Part shown: positions 16,827-25,485 of the stretch, piece after piece
Layout of the letters: every line of letters starts with the position of its first letter
Position numbering within the stretch: the first letter of the stretch is position 1
From: Bradyrhizobium uaiense
Lineage (GTDB): Bacteria > Pseudomonadota > Alphaproteobacteria > Rhizobiales > Xanthobacteraceae
Assembly (NCBI RefSeq): GCF_010811875.1
Contig: NZ_VKHP01000046.1
Span: 1 to 44,937 of the forward strand
DNA: 44,937 bases
Direction: 5' to 3'
Translations under genes and position numbers: made by a program
The notes under the pieces: generated by a model
Databases searched by the model: none
The model's input: only the letters and a program-made list of their open reading frames with translations
What the model was told of the DNA's origin: nothing

Positions 16827-18748
16827 TTACGAACCTCTAGACAGTACGCGGCAGCCTCGACCTTTGCACCGTCTAGAACGCCATAGCCTAGGTCGGCAAC
16901 AACCATTGGAGGTGCAGTTTTGAGAAGGATCTCTTCGCGCCAATACTTAAAAGTCGAGAGATAAAAGCCTGACCGGGACGTAATGGCGCCTAAGCAGCCG
17001 CCTTGGTTTAAGAGCTGGACGCCTCGCTCGACAAACGCCGCATAAAGGTTGTTTTTGGTTTTCGGGTACGCAGCCTCGAAATCGCGCTTGGCGATCAGGC
17101 TACTTGCTCCGAACGGAGGATTCATGAGAAGGACATCGAATCTTCGGCCCATCATTTCTACAAATGCGATGCCTTGCTCTGCGTCATCGGCAAAGAGGCG
17201 GCGTCGGGTTCCTTTGCCGTTGACGGCGTCGCTGACAAACGCCTTCAGGGCCGAGAAGATGTTATCCTCGACCTTCTCGAAAAAGGCCGAATTGCTGATG
17301 CCGGACAAGTCGAATTCGCCCTGGCGCTTTATCGGGGCCAAGCCGGGAAGAAATTTTTTCGTGTGGGATTGCTCTTCATTGAAGGCAGCTCGTGCACGGT
17401 CGATCGATCGTGCCAAGGTGCGTTCAATAGGCAGCAACGACCCCATCTCGCCAGCGAGGCGCATCTCGGAGACAATCTCGTTGAATAGGTTGGCGACCAT
17501 CGCGGGCTGAAGAGTCGCCGAGAAGTCCTCTACCACCTTGGGATCACCTGGCATTGGCTCCGCGATGACGACGTTAGCGCGGCGGATGATGGGGCGTTCG
17601 CCGCGAGAAATCTTCGCGTCGTTGAAAGCTCGCTGCGCCCGCATCCAAAGCGCGAGCTGCGCGATCTGCGCACAGCGAGGGTCGATATCGACACCATGAA
17701 GGTTGTGCCGCAGGATTAGCCCGGGTGTTGCCTTCTTGAGGTCCTCGAGCGTAGCGTAGTCTCGCCGGAGCGTCCTGCCCGTCACGCTTGATGTTGGCGA
17801 GGTCTCGTCGTGCCATGCCTCTTCGTAGATCAGGAGCAACAGGGCGAAGCAATAGAGCAAGAAATGTCCCGAGCCACATGCCGGGTCCAAAATTCGTAGA
17901 TCGCGAGGGTCTTTCTTGGCCGAGTCTGACGACTTCGGGGCGGATCCCGAGGCCTTCACCATGTACGTGCAAGTCTCGGCGAGGCCGGTGCGGCCCTCGC
18001 ACATCTTGTACCAGATGCGCCCAAGTGTGTTGTCGGTCAGGAACTGCACCACGTACGACGGCGTGAAGAATTGATTGCGGATCGCAAGCTCGCGGCTGTT
18101 TCGCGGGGCCTGGCTCTCGTCGCGCATCTGGCGGCGCTCTTCGCCGGAGTTAAAGAACTGGTAGATCCAGCCGATCGTCTCGTCCTCTTTCCAAACAACT
18201 TTGAGGTCGGCGCCGTTCAGGATTTCGAGCATTTCGTCGAAGATCGCCTTCTTGGGCCAGAGTACGGATGCCGGATCCCGGCGGTCAAATAGGACCTTAA
18301 CCTCCGTGGAAAGCTCATCGAAAATGCTTTCTATGTAGAGTCGATAGCCGGCGCCGTCGGCCGTTTTCAGAGCCGGGGCCAGACCGCAGAACTCTGTGAA
18401 GCCGTTCGAATTTTCGCCGCGACCAATGCACTCCTGGACCAGCCCGCGCGGCTCGAGCATCTTGAGAGCGGCAAAGCGGTTCAGGGTGGTGAAGGCGGCA
18501 TCCCGGATGTAGTCGCGCACGGCATCGGCCTGCTTCATGCCGGCACGTCGCTTGTGCTCGACGGCCGCCACGATCCTGTCGCGCAGCAGGAGCTCGCGAC
18601 CGGTCAAATGCTGACCGCCCTCCTCGGCAACACGGCCGTCGAGACGCACATCGAATACGGCGTCGAGCTGTTCGGCGAAGTCTTCCTGGAGGATGCGCCG
18701 GATCCGCTGAGTGGCGCGCTCGATCGCGTTTCGCGTTTCCTTGTCCAT
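16823..18748 (-). CDS. pglX: PglX N-terminal part (adenine-specific DNA methyltransferase catalytic domain)
   Basis: 641 aa from ATG 18748, where the family N-terminus MDKETRNAIERATQRIRRIL begins. An upstream in-frame start (18808) lies inside brxC. SAM-binding motif I is DPACGSGHF (288-296) and the catalytic motif IV is NPPF (543-546), preceded by FDVLLM. PglX normally has about 1200 residues; here the chain stops after ALEVRK-like CLEVRK, and the recognition half continues in the -1 frame in the next ORF. The family methylates an asymmetric site on one strand to mark self DNA and is also needed for exclusion. It starts 10 bp after brxC. Confidence 0.9.
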   Translation of the reverse strand: MDKETRNAIERATQRIRRILQEDFAEQLDAVFDVRLDGRVAEEGGQHLTGRELLLRDRIVAAVEHKRRAGMKQADAVRDYIRDAAFTTLNRFAALKMLEPRGLVQECIGRGENSNGFTEFCGLAPALKTADGAGYRLYIESIFDELSTEVKVLFDRRDPASVLWPKKAIFDEMLEILNGADLKVVWKEDETIGWIYQFFNSGEERRQMRDESQAPRNSRELAIRNQFFTPSYVVQFLTDNTLGRIWYKMCEGRTGLAETCTYMVKASGSAPKSSDSAKKDPRDLRILDPACGSGHFLLYCFALLLLIYEEAWHDETSPTSSVTGRTLRRDYATLEDLKKATPGLILRHNLHGVDIDPRCAQIAQLALWMRAQRAFNDAKISRGERPIIRRANVVIAEPMPGDPKVVEDFSATLQPAMVANLFNEIVSEMRLAGEMGSLLPIERTLARSIDRARAAFNEEQSHTKKFLPGLAPIKRQGEFDLSGISNSAFFEKVEDNIFSALKAFVSDAVNGKGTRRRLFADDAEQGIAFVEMMGRRFDVLLMNPPFGASSLIAKRDFEAAYPKTKNNLYAAFVERGVQLLNQGGCLGAITSRSGFYLSTFKYWREEILLKTAPPMVVADLGYGVLDGAKVEAAAYCLEVRK

Positions 18749-18758
18749 CAGCTGTCGC

Positions 18759-21700
18759 TCACCTGACGATGACTTTTTTGCCTTCGCCGATGAGCCGCGA
18801 GAACTCATCCCGGATCCCCTCGAGGGCCTGATCTAACTGCTCCTCGGTTTCGATACCGCCCGAGAAGAACTGGCCGACCGACACGGTCGCCAGGCGCTCC
18901 CCTTCGAGGATCTGGTGCATCTTGGCCGTAGCGGCGGCCAAGCGACTCTCCGCCAACTCCGCTTCCGACCTCAGGTGACGGATCGTCTGGTTGTTCCAGT
19001 TCTTGTCCGCACATTGTCGGAGGTGGCGCGAGACCTCGTCTCGCTGCGCCTCGTCGAGGCGCTCCCAGCCCGGCGTCTTCATCAGCACTTCAAGAGCGTG
19101 CATGTAGGCCTTGATGCGGGCGTCCAAGGCGACCTCGTACCGGCGCTTGTACTCGGCCTTGATGGTGGCCGCCGCAGTCGAGATCGGCGCGATCTCGCGG
19201 TAGAATGTTTCCCTGCTCAGCAGGTCGCCGAGAAGCTTGCCCTGTTCCAAATGGACGCCGTCAAGATCCGGTTCCTCCTCCAAGGCGGGGATGAGCTGAG
19301 TAACGGAGCGAGCGTCGGCAATCGTCTTCAGCGTCGAATCGGTGAGGCTCACAGCTAGATCGGAGCCACGCTTGATCGCATCCCTGAGGCTCTTGTGCGA
19401 AGCATTGAAAGTAAGGATAGCGTTTTCTTCGTTGCCCCGCCGGATGGCTCGCATCTGGTTGACAGCACTTTCGAGAACCTCTGCGCCCGGAAGCTGGGAC
19501 GACCGCATCGTGCCTAGAACACCCTCGAGACCCTCTTCGTGGCGCTCAACCGCGGCCCGGATCTCGGCCGCGATTGGGCCCGGCGCCAGCTCCTTGACCT
19601 CATCACCGAACGTGTCGCGATAGTTTTCGCCGGCTTCGGCGAGGACGGTAAAGTCGATACCCTTTTTCGGCCGGAAGCTCGCGGCACGAAACATGTTGTT
19701 GCCGGAGAAGCAGTCCTTCGCAGCGGTCGTGGTTGCCTGGTCGATCACTTGCCCCTTCGAGGTCGCCTCGATCTTCCCCGCCCTCAGGAGAGAAAGCGTG
19801 AGAAGCCGCACGACGTCAAAGTCCCAGCCGAAGGGCGGCTTTAGAAATTCGTCCTCGAGGTACTTGCCGGTCACCTGCTCGCCATAAGCGGCCCGCTCTT
19901 CGATCTTCGCGAGAATCTCCGACAGCGGCACCACGTCGGTTCGGAACACCCTTTTGTTTTGCTCGTCACGCAACAGCTCGAGATGCGAGAAGACGTTGGG
20001 CAGGCCCGAGAGGTTCTCCGCGGTGAGAAGGGCGTCGATGCCCCTTGTGACGTCGGCCTTCTTAGCCGAGGCTTCCGAGAAGCGGTTATAGACGTCGGGC
20101 AACACCTGCTGCAGCACGCCCGTCACGGCCTTCCCGACTTCGGTGACGGTGCCGGCGGGACTGCGATCGTTGCCGCGGAAGTACACCTTGCCGGCCAGGC
20201 AGGCGGTCTTCAGACGGCGGCCGAGCTCCTGCATGTGATTGCGCTGCCGGACCTTCTCCTCCGCAATCAGCGCGGTCTCGTCGGCGGTCGGGGTACCGCG
20301 CCCCTTGCGCTTGATCATCTCGTCCGAGCGGAACGCGTCGCGCATCTCGCGCTTGATGTCCTGGTCGAGTGCGACGCTCCAAAAGACGTCCTTCTGATCC
20401 ATCTGGCTGCGTTTCCGCAGGTTTTCCGCTTCGATGAGCGCCTGCTCCGCGTTGTCTGCGAGATCGACATGGAAAGAGACGTCGCCGGCCACCTCTTCAT
20501 TACCGCCGACCATCAAGCCGGCCTTGAACGTCTTGGCGTCGCCCAGCGTGAAGCCGGGCTGCGGGGCCCAAAAACCAGCGAGCACAGATGCGTAGAGGCG
20601 GCGTTCATCCATTCTTTTGGGTTCGATCGAGGCCCGAGCCTGATCCCAGTCATCTTCGGCCGGAGTAGGGATCCGGTAACCGCCCTCTCCCTGACGGACC
20701 ATGAGTGCGCTTTCAAGCTTGGCCAGCGCCTCGCGCACCTCAGTCAGCTTGGAATCGGCATCAACCCGCTCGATCAACGCAGCCGCGATGTTCTCCGGCG
20801 TCCGATGAACCGTCCGGACGAACTGGAGCAGGCACACAACCTTCGCCACGGACTGCGCCAAGGGATGCTTAACCTTCTCAGGAATGGAGATGATCTTGGC
20901 ACGGATGTCGGAATTGATGTTGCCTTCGACCAGATCGTACACCTGATCTAGGCGCACCAAGGCTCCGATGGGCGCGTCGGCGACCTTGGTGGTCGGATTG
21001 ATCAGGAGCTGCTGGGCGAGTTTGATGATAGTCCGGTTCGCGCCGCCCACGTGTTTACTGGCGCCGCCCTGCATCCGAAGGCCCGAAACGATGTCAATGA
21101 TCAGATCGATCTGATAGGGCAACAGTGGATAGAGGTCGACGAACTTTTCCCGGGAAAGGGACGGCAACGAGACGTCGGAGGTGATCCGCGAGTTGAGGTC
21201 GAGACGGGCGCGATTGTCGTCGTAAAGCTTTCCGAGCGCGGTCTCGGCGCCGGCGTTCTTTTTGAGCACGCGACGGCCGGTGACCTCGGAGATGTCGGAC
21301 GGCTCGAGATGAACTTGGAGCGGGAAGCGGTCCATCAGCTTCGGCAGCTCGATCCTGCGATCGTCGAGGCCGCTGACGACCTCGCTCAGCCGTTCCTGGG
21401 AGGTGACCGCGATCCAATATTTTCCGCGGCCCTTGATTCCGAGCTGCTGCACGATGGCCTGCAGATCGAGCATCTTTTGGGTGTCTCTGGCGACGAACTG
21501 ACCAACTTCGTCGACGACGAAGATGAGCGAGTGTCCGGGCTTGCGACGCTTCATGAGCTCCACGATCCGGTCAGCTAGACGGCCCGGAGTGATGTCGATC
21601 TTCGGACGCCCCTTCGACCACGAATCCGCCATCGGGTACGTGGCCGGCTCGAGCTTATGAAGCACTGCGCTTGCCTGGTTGAGCGCGAAAATCGGCAAGT

Positions 21701-22289
21701 TCTTCTGGGTGTCCCAGGACTTACCGTGAAGCTCCTGGAATACCTGCTTGAACTTGTCGAGGCGCCCCTCACTCTCAAGAGCGATCTCCAGTTCGGCGGG
21801 ATCGATCTCCTTGGCGTAGCCCAGACTCGCCAAGAACAGTCGATACATGATTTCGGTCAGCATCTGGTTGCCGGACCGGATACCCCTGTCGGTCGAGACG
21901 TCGAAGATAACGGTATGCGTGGGGATTTTCTCGTTGATGGTCTTGAGGACGACCGAGAGCTTCGGGTCGCCGGCGCGCGCGGCAAACCGCTCCGCAGCGG
22001 GCACTCCGAGGATATCGCGATCTTCGATCGCGAGGCCCATCACCTTGGCGAAGCTCGACTTGCCGGAGCCGAAGAAGCCAGAGATCCAGATCGCGACGCC
22101 CTCATGGGGCTTTTGAGGAGTTTCTTGATAGCGTTCCAGAACGTGGATGTAGTGCTTCTTGATAGCGTCGGTGACGACATACTCGTCGATTTCGGATGCG
22201 ATGATCTCGGAAGACGTCTGGTCGACCTTGATGACTTCCTCGATTTGCCGAGTGATGTCGCTTGCGAAGAGTGATGCGATCTTGGTCAC
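18759..22289 (-). CDS. brxC: BREX P-loop ATPase BrxC
   Basis: 1176 aa from ATG 22289, 12 bp after brxB. Walker A GFFGSGKSS lies at 71-79, in the family context WISGFFGSGKSSFAKVMGLA. A Walker B-like LIFVVDEVGQFV lies about 200 residues later. The remainder is a long helical, charged region ending in VGQFFSGGIETEEQLDQALE. Length and motif spacing are those of the BrxC/PglY family, the largest core ATPase of BREX, whose exact role in exclusion is unknown. It is in frame with no interruption. Several long opposite-strand frames (for example 19959-20951) are shadows of its GC-rich codon use. Confidence 0.95.
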   Translation of the reverse strand: MTKIASLFASDITRQIEEVIKVDQTSSEIIASEIDEYVVTDAIKKHYIHVLERYQETPQKPHEGVAIWISGFFGSGKSSFAKVMGLAIEDRDILGVPAAERFAARAGDPKLSVVLKTINEKIPTHTVIFDVSTDRGIRSGNQMLTEIMYRLFLASLGYAKEIDPAELEIALESEGRLDKFKQVFQELHGKSWDTQKNLPIFALNQASAVLHKLEPATYPMADSWSKGRPKIDITPGRLADRIVELMKRRKPGHSLIFVVDEVGQFVARDTQKMLDLQAIVQQLGIKGRGKYWIAVTSQERLSEVVSGLDDRRIELPKLMDRFPLQVHLEPSDISEVTGRRVLKKNAGAETALGKLYDDNRARLDLNSRITSDVSLPSLSREKFVDLYPLLPYQIDLIIDIVSGLRMQGGASKHVGGANRTIIKLAQQLLINPTTKVADAPIGALVRLDQVYDLVEGNINSDIRAKIISIPEKVKHPLAQSVAKVVCLLQFVRTVHRTPENIAAALIERVDADSKLTEVREALAKLESALMVRQGEGGYRIPTPAEDDWDQARASIEPKRMDERRLYASVLAGFWAPQPGFTLGDAKTFKAGLMVGGNEEVAGDVSFHVDLADNAEQALIEAENLRKRSQMDQKDVFWSVALDQDIKREMRDAFRSDEMIKRKGRGTPTADETALIAEEKVRQRNHMQELGRRLKTACLAGKVYFRGNDRSPAGTVTEVGKAVTGVLQQVLPDVYNRFSEASAKKADVTRGIDALLTAENLSGLPNVFSHLELLRDEQNKRVFRTDVVPLSEILAKIEERAAYGEQVTGKYLEDEFLKPPFGWDFDVVRLLTLSLLRAGKIEATSKGQVIDQATTTAAKDCFSGNNMFRAASFRPKKGIDFTVLAEAGENYRDTFGDEVKELAPGPIAAEIRAAVERHEEGLEGVLGTMRSSQLPGAEVLESAVNQMRAIRRGNEENAILTFNASHKSLRDAIKRGSDLAVSLTDSTLKTIADARSVTQLIPALEEEPDLDGVHLEQGKLLGDLLSRETFYREIAPISTAAATIKAEYKRRYEVALDARIKAYMHALEVLMKTPGWERLDEAQRDEVSRHLRQCADKNWNNQTIRHLRSEAELAESRLAAATAKMHQILEGERLATVSVGQFFSGGIETEEQLDQALEGIRDEFSRLIGEGKKVIVR

Positions 22290-22301
22290 GTTACTCGTTC
22301 C

Positions 22302-22877
22302 TCAAAATATCTTCGGTCGATAGTTATGCTCGGCGTCGAGTTCGCCCATGAAGCGAAGCCCCGATGCACCATCGAGGTCGCCGGGATAGAAAAGAATGGT
22401 CGGCACATGCACCCGCCCCTTCAGCTGCTCCAGCAGTGAGAAGGTGCGATAGACCGGGAACAGCGCTCCGGTGCGCGAGATCAAAACGATATCCTTCTTG
22501 GGGTCCGGATCGGTAGGCATGTGGGCCGCGACGAGATCCACCAGAGGTGCATAATCCTCGAGAATGTTCGTGACGGTCTGGATGGCCTCCTCGACCGTTC
22601 CCGACCGCTCCGCTTCGTACCAGTCCTCAAGGGGACGCATCGAGGTCATGGCCTCCGAAAGACACTCCGCTAGAGAGATACGCGTAACTCTCTTGCCCCT
22701 CTGGATCAGGCGCGTGGCCAGCATCGTCAGTTCCCGACGCAAGGGGTATTCTTGCTCCGGGTCGTACCGGAAGAGCGCATAGGGCATGTCGTGATAGGCG
22801 CTGATCTTGGCGCGTGGGTCCGTTGCCACCAAGTGCGGCTCCAGATCTTTGCGCAGTCGCTTCTCGAAATCTGTCAT
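22302..22877 (-). CDS. brxB: BREX protein BrxB (DUF1788)
   Basis: 191 aa from ATG 22877, overlapping the brxA stop by ATGA. The sequence has the DUF1788 pattern: N-terminal FEKRLRKDLEPHL, then HDMPYALFRYDPEQEYPLRR, DIVLISRTGALFPVYRTFSL (about 150), and the ending FPGDLDG-type turn FYPGDLDGASGLRFMGELDA. BrxB is a small core BREX factor that contacts PglZ in studied systems. An earlier in-frame start at 22898 would extend into brxA. Its place between brxA and brxC is canonical. Confidence 0.94.
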   Translation of the reverse strand: MTDFEKRLRKDLEPHLVATDPRAKISAYHDMPYALFRYDPEQEYPLRRELTMLATRLIQRGKRVTRISLAECLSEAMTSMRPLEDWYEAERSGTVEEAIQTVTNILEDYAPLVDLVAAHMPTDPDPKKDIVLISRTGALFPVYRTFSLLEQLKGRVHVPTILFYPGDLDGASGLRFMGELDAEHNYRPKIF

Positions 22878-23644
22878 GCCGCGATCCTCTCGGCGCATTC
22901 CAACGCGCTCCTAAACGGGAGCCCCACCTGGGCGATGTTGCCCGCCACCTCGTAGTTGAGCCGCTTGTACTGGTGGAGGCGCAAAAGCGCGACATGGACA
23001 TCCGTCGGAGCCATGTAAGCGAGACGCCAAAGCGGGCTGGAGAGCATCTTCGTGGCGTTGCCCTCGAGATCGCTGATCATGTGGACGTAGAACATCATCA
23101 CGTCGTCGCTCATCGCGATGGACGCGAACGTCTTGGTAGGCCCGTCGCCGACCAACATGCCGAGATCCAGGGCAATTCTGAGCAGATCCCGGGCACTCCG
23201 GAGCTGACCGTACTCGGAAAGCGGCTTCGCCTTCGAGCCACGGCCGGCGGCGGCCCTTTCGATGAACGGGTGCACGTCCTCAGACCGGATCTGGTACCGC
23301 CCCTTCCCCTGCTCGTTGAAGAGCCACCCCAGCGCGAAATCGTGGAACGGCTGCTCCGTGGCGCCGATCCACAGACGCAGGCAGTCGCGCCAGTCGACGA
23401 GGGTCATGCCCCTCTTCGCGAGCGCTATCAGGGGCCGCGCAGGCTCGATGTCACGCAGCCGGCGCTTGAGGGTAGCATTGACCTCCCGCTCCCAGCCGGC
23501 GGTCTTGTGTCGCCCGGATAGGCCCAACTTCAGGTTGTCGGCGACCAATAGGCCATCGTCCCACAAGGCAAAGAGCTCATAGGTTTCCTGGACCAACACG
23601 CCCTTTCGCAGCAGGCGCTGCGACCATTGGGGACGGATCTTCAC
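22874..23644 (-). CDS. brxA: BREX protein BrxA (DUF1819)
   Basis: 256 aa from a GTG at 23644 that overlaps the brxE stop (GTGA). The DUF1819 N-terminus is clear: KIRPQWSQRLLRKGVLVQET then LWDDGLLV. A second conserved patch is MMFYVHMISDLEGNATKMLS. The frame is open as far as 23896, but that extension runs inside brxE in another frame and lacks a ribosome site. BrxA is a small DNA-binding protein in characterised type 1 systems. Both its junctions are 4-bp overlaps, so its synthesis is probably coupled to brxE and brxB. Confidence 0.93.
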   Translation of the reverse strand: MKIRPQWSQRLLRKGVLVQETYELFALWDDGLLVADNLKLGLSGRHKTAGWEREVNATLKRRLRDIEPARPLIALAKRGMTLVDWRDCLRLWIGATEQPFHDFALGWLFNEQGKGRYQIRSEDVHPFIERAAAGRGSKAKPLSEYGQLRSARDLLRIALDLGMLVGDGPTKTFASIAMSDDVMMFYVHMISDLEGNATKMLSSPLWRLAYMAPTDVHVALLRLHQYKRLNYEVAGNIAQVGLPFRSALECAERIAA

Positions 23645-24219
23645 GCGTCGGCTTTCCGCGCATAAGGAACGACCAGGCTGCCGGGCACGCTTGCGGAGAA
23701 TGATAGCGCCAGCAAGGCGACGGTGCGCCGGCGCCCCTCGAACTTCTCCGGAATCGGGATCGAGCGGCCGTCGGACGATTTTTTGATCTTTGCATGGGCT
23801 TCGATGTCGGCGTCGGTCACCAGATCGAAGTCGTTCAAGGCAGCCAAAACATCGGTCGACTTCATGCCTGCGACGTGCTCGAAGAACGGCTGCCAAGTCG
23901 AGGCGGCGTCGAGCCAGCTCTCCCAGATCGAATCCAGACGGTCTTCCAGATCATCCGTGAGATGCCACAGATTGACGGATCCCGGCGGGTTGAATATCTC
24001 CGCGCAGCGGGCGGCCGCGATCATCTGCACAGATTTCGCCTGGGCAAAAAAATGGGTCCGGGGAAAGCTTCGCCTCAGCACGGTCACGCCTTGGCGCCCG
24101 AGCTGCCCCTGGGAGTTCCACCAGCGGGCACAGTCCATTTCGCCTAAGCGCGCCACAACGGTCCTCAACTTCATCAGCCAGGCCAGATCGATGTCGTTAT
24201 AGGTATCGGCCGCGCTCAT
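23641..24219 (-). CDS. brxE: BrxE family protein
   Basis: 192 aa from ATG 24219. Recognised by KLRTVVARLGEMDCARWWNS, QGQLGRQGVTVLRRSFPRTH and HFFAQAKSVQMIAAARCAEI, which match my memory of the BrxE family that heads type 6 BREX operons. The C-terminus VPYARKADA is also family-like. It lies directly before brxA with a 4-bp overlap, the canonical brxE-brxA order. The function of BrxE is unknown. Its presence with brxL rather than brxD/brxHI makes the locus a mixed type. Confidence 0.85.
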   Translation of the reverse strand: MSAADTYNDIDLAWLMKLRTVVARLGEMDCARWWNSQGQLGRQGVTVLRRSFPRTHFFAQAKSVQMIAAARCAEIFNPPGSVNLWHLTDDLEDRLDSIWESWLDAASTWQPFFEHVAGMKSTDVLAALNDFDLVTDADIEAHAKIKKSSDGRSIPIPEKFEGRRRTVALLALSFSASVPGSLVVPYARKADA

Positions 24220-24347
24220 AGCGTCCGTGCCTTTATCTCCGCGTGAAAACCGAGAAGAATTCTTACGCTGTTTCTTCGTAGGGCGCCGCCCCGGGTTCGC
24301 TCCTTCCGGTTCGCCGCCTGTCGCGGATTTAAGGCAGACTTCGTCAT
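24216..24347 (-). CDS. Short basic ORF coupled to brxE
   Basis: 43 aa from ATG 24347, with AGAAGG ten bases upstream. Its TGA overlaps the brxE ATG in the same ATGA arrangement as the other junctions in the operon. The product is basic (RQAANRKERTRGGALRRN) and ends in a hydrophobic patch, RILLGFHAEIK. It could be a real leader or regulatory peptide that couples translation into brxE, or a chance frame. A GTG at 24428 would lengthen it to 70 aa. No family is recognised. Confidence 0.4.
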   Translation of the reverse strand: MTKSALNPRQAANRKERTRGGALRRNSVRILLGFHAEIKARTL

Positions 24348-24512
24348 CCTCTTTTTGCCTTCTGATGGATCATCTTCTTGCTTCGAACCGTCGAAACAGT
24401 CCCACGCGTTGCAATTGGCGGCAAGCACAATCCACGCGCGCTTTTAGCCGGTTCCTCAGGCTGCATATCCGAGGCCAAGTTTCCCTAAACTGCCCAGCCA
24501 GATCGAATCGAT

Positions 24513-24767
24513 TTATCTTTTAGTTTCAGTGCTTTCACTCTTCTCACTAGGTGACAACCGCTTCTTTAGCGGGAGCAGCACGCACATACCGAGGATTACT
24601 CCCCCGCCTTCGTTCACGCCCTCCCCGGCCCGTGTCCGGATCAGCATCCGGTCCGACAGCGCCTCGGCCGACGCGGCCGGAATTTGAAGCTTGCTGATTC
24701 CCCGCGCTACCGGTGAACTTGGGTTGCGCATCCGCTCACTTTCGCGACGCACATCATCAAGCTGCAC
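24513..24767 (-). CDS. Small ORF between recombinase and BREX operon
   Basis: 84 codons from a GTG at 24767 (VQLDDVRRESERMRNP), ending STETKR. It has no recognisable domain and only a weak ribosome site. Another short open stretch directly after the recombinase stop (about 24772-24846, SRQAERVLRQIEKALTERDR, other frame) also looks coding-like but has no normal start. Both may be remnants of a gene that followed the recombinase. Between 24348 and 24512 I see no gene; the BREX promoter should lie there, but I cannot identify convincing -35/-10 boxes. Confidence 0.3.
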   Translation of the reverse strand: MQLDDVRRESERMRNPSSPVARGISKLQIPAASAEALSDRMLIRTRAGEGVNEGGGVILGMCVLLPLKKRLSPSEKSESTETKR

Positions 24768-24846
24768 GGTCTCGCTCGGTCAGGGCCTTTTCGATCTGCC
24801 GGAGAACCCGCTCCGCTTGCCTTGACCGACTATCCCCAATTGTTTC

Positions 24847-25449
24847 TTACGCGGTCAGGTGTTTGGGGACTCCGCGAACGACTCGTTGAACGACGCTGGT
24901 GCCGACGCCAAGTTTCCTGCCAATCTTGAGGATGCCATCACCATTGGCCCTTAGATCTCGTATCTGCATCTCCACCGAAGCGTCGACTGGGCGTCGGCCC
25001 AATTTTTTGCCCTTTGCCCGCGCCCGCGCGAGGCCGGCGTTGACCCGTTCCCGAATGATGCCTCGCTCGAACTCGGCGAATACCCCCAGCATTTGAAACA
25101 TCGCTTTACCGGCGGTCGTAGATGTATCGAGACCTTGCTGGTGAAGGAACAGGTCGACGCCCTTCTCGTGGAGCCCCTGGAGGATGCTGAGCAGGTCCGT
25201 CAATGATCGTCCGAGGCGATCCACAGACCAGGCCGCGACCATGTCGAATTCCTTGGCGTTGACTGCCTTCAACAAGGCGTCGAGCCCAGGACGTTTGTCG
25301 CGGCCCTTGGCACCGCTGATCCCCGCGTCCTCATAGACCTTCCAAATCTCCCAGCCCGATCTGTCCGCGACCGCGGTCAACTCGCGCAACTGATTTTCGG
25401 TGTCCTGTTTCGATGTGCTGACCCGTAGGTAGATGGCGACGCGCTTCAT
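24847..25449 (-). CDS. Small serine recombinase (resolvase/invertase family)
   Basis: 200 aa, ATG at 25449. The N-terminal catalytic domain has YLRVSTSKQD with the nucleophile Ser11, the WSVDRLGRSLTDLL helix and FQMLGVFAEFERGIIRERV before helix E. The C-terminal 45 residues form a Hin-type HTH (VDASVEMQIRDL, GILKIGRKLGVGTSVVQRVV). It is a full-length, apparently intact member of the resolvase/DNA invertase group. It lies upstream of the BREX operon on the same strand. No inverted-repeat transposon ends are visible, so whether it moves DNA, inverts a segment or resolves cointegrates is open. Confidence 0.92.
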   Translation of the reverse strand: MKRVAIYLRVSTSKQDTENQLRELTAVADRSGWEIWKVYEDAGISGAKGRDKRPGLDALLKAVNAKEFDMVAAWSVDRLGRSLTDLLSILQGLHEKGVDLFLHQQGLDTSTTAGKAMFQMLGVFAEFERGIIRERVNAGLARARAKGKKLGRRPVDASVEMQIRDLRANGDGILKIGRKLGVGTSVVQRVVRGVPKHLTA

Positions 25450-25485
25450 AAAAGGTTTCTCCTGTCCACCAGCACAATAAGTTGG

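Noticed and set aside
16815..16835. Programmed -1 frameshift signal in pglX
   Set aside because: Only TAAATGA is present; there is no X-XXY-YYZ slippery heptamer and no obvious downstream pseudoknot, so recoding is kept only as one option.
14763..18748. Flanking inverted repeats for pglX phase inversion
   Set aside because: No long inverted repeat was noticed around or inside pglX by eye; a computed self-comparison would be needed.
19959..20951. 330-codon open frame on the + strand
   Set aside because: Antisense to brxC, no ribosome site, no motif.
24348..24512. Sigma-70 promoter for the BREX operon
   Set aside because: Expected here, but no pair of -35/-10 boxes with good spacing stood out.
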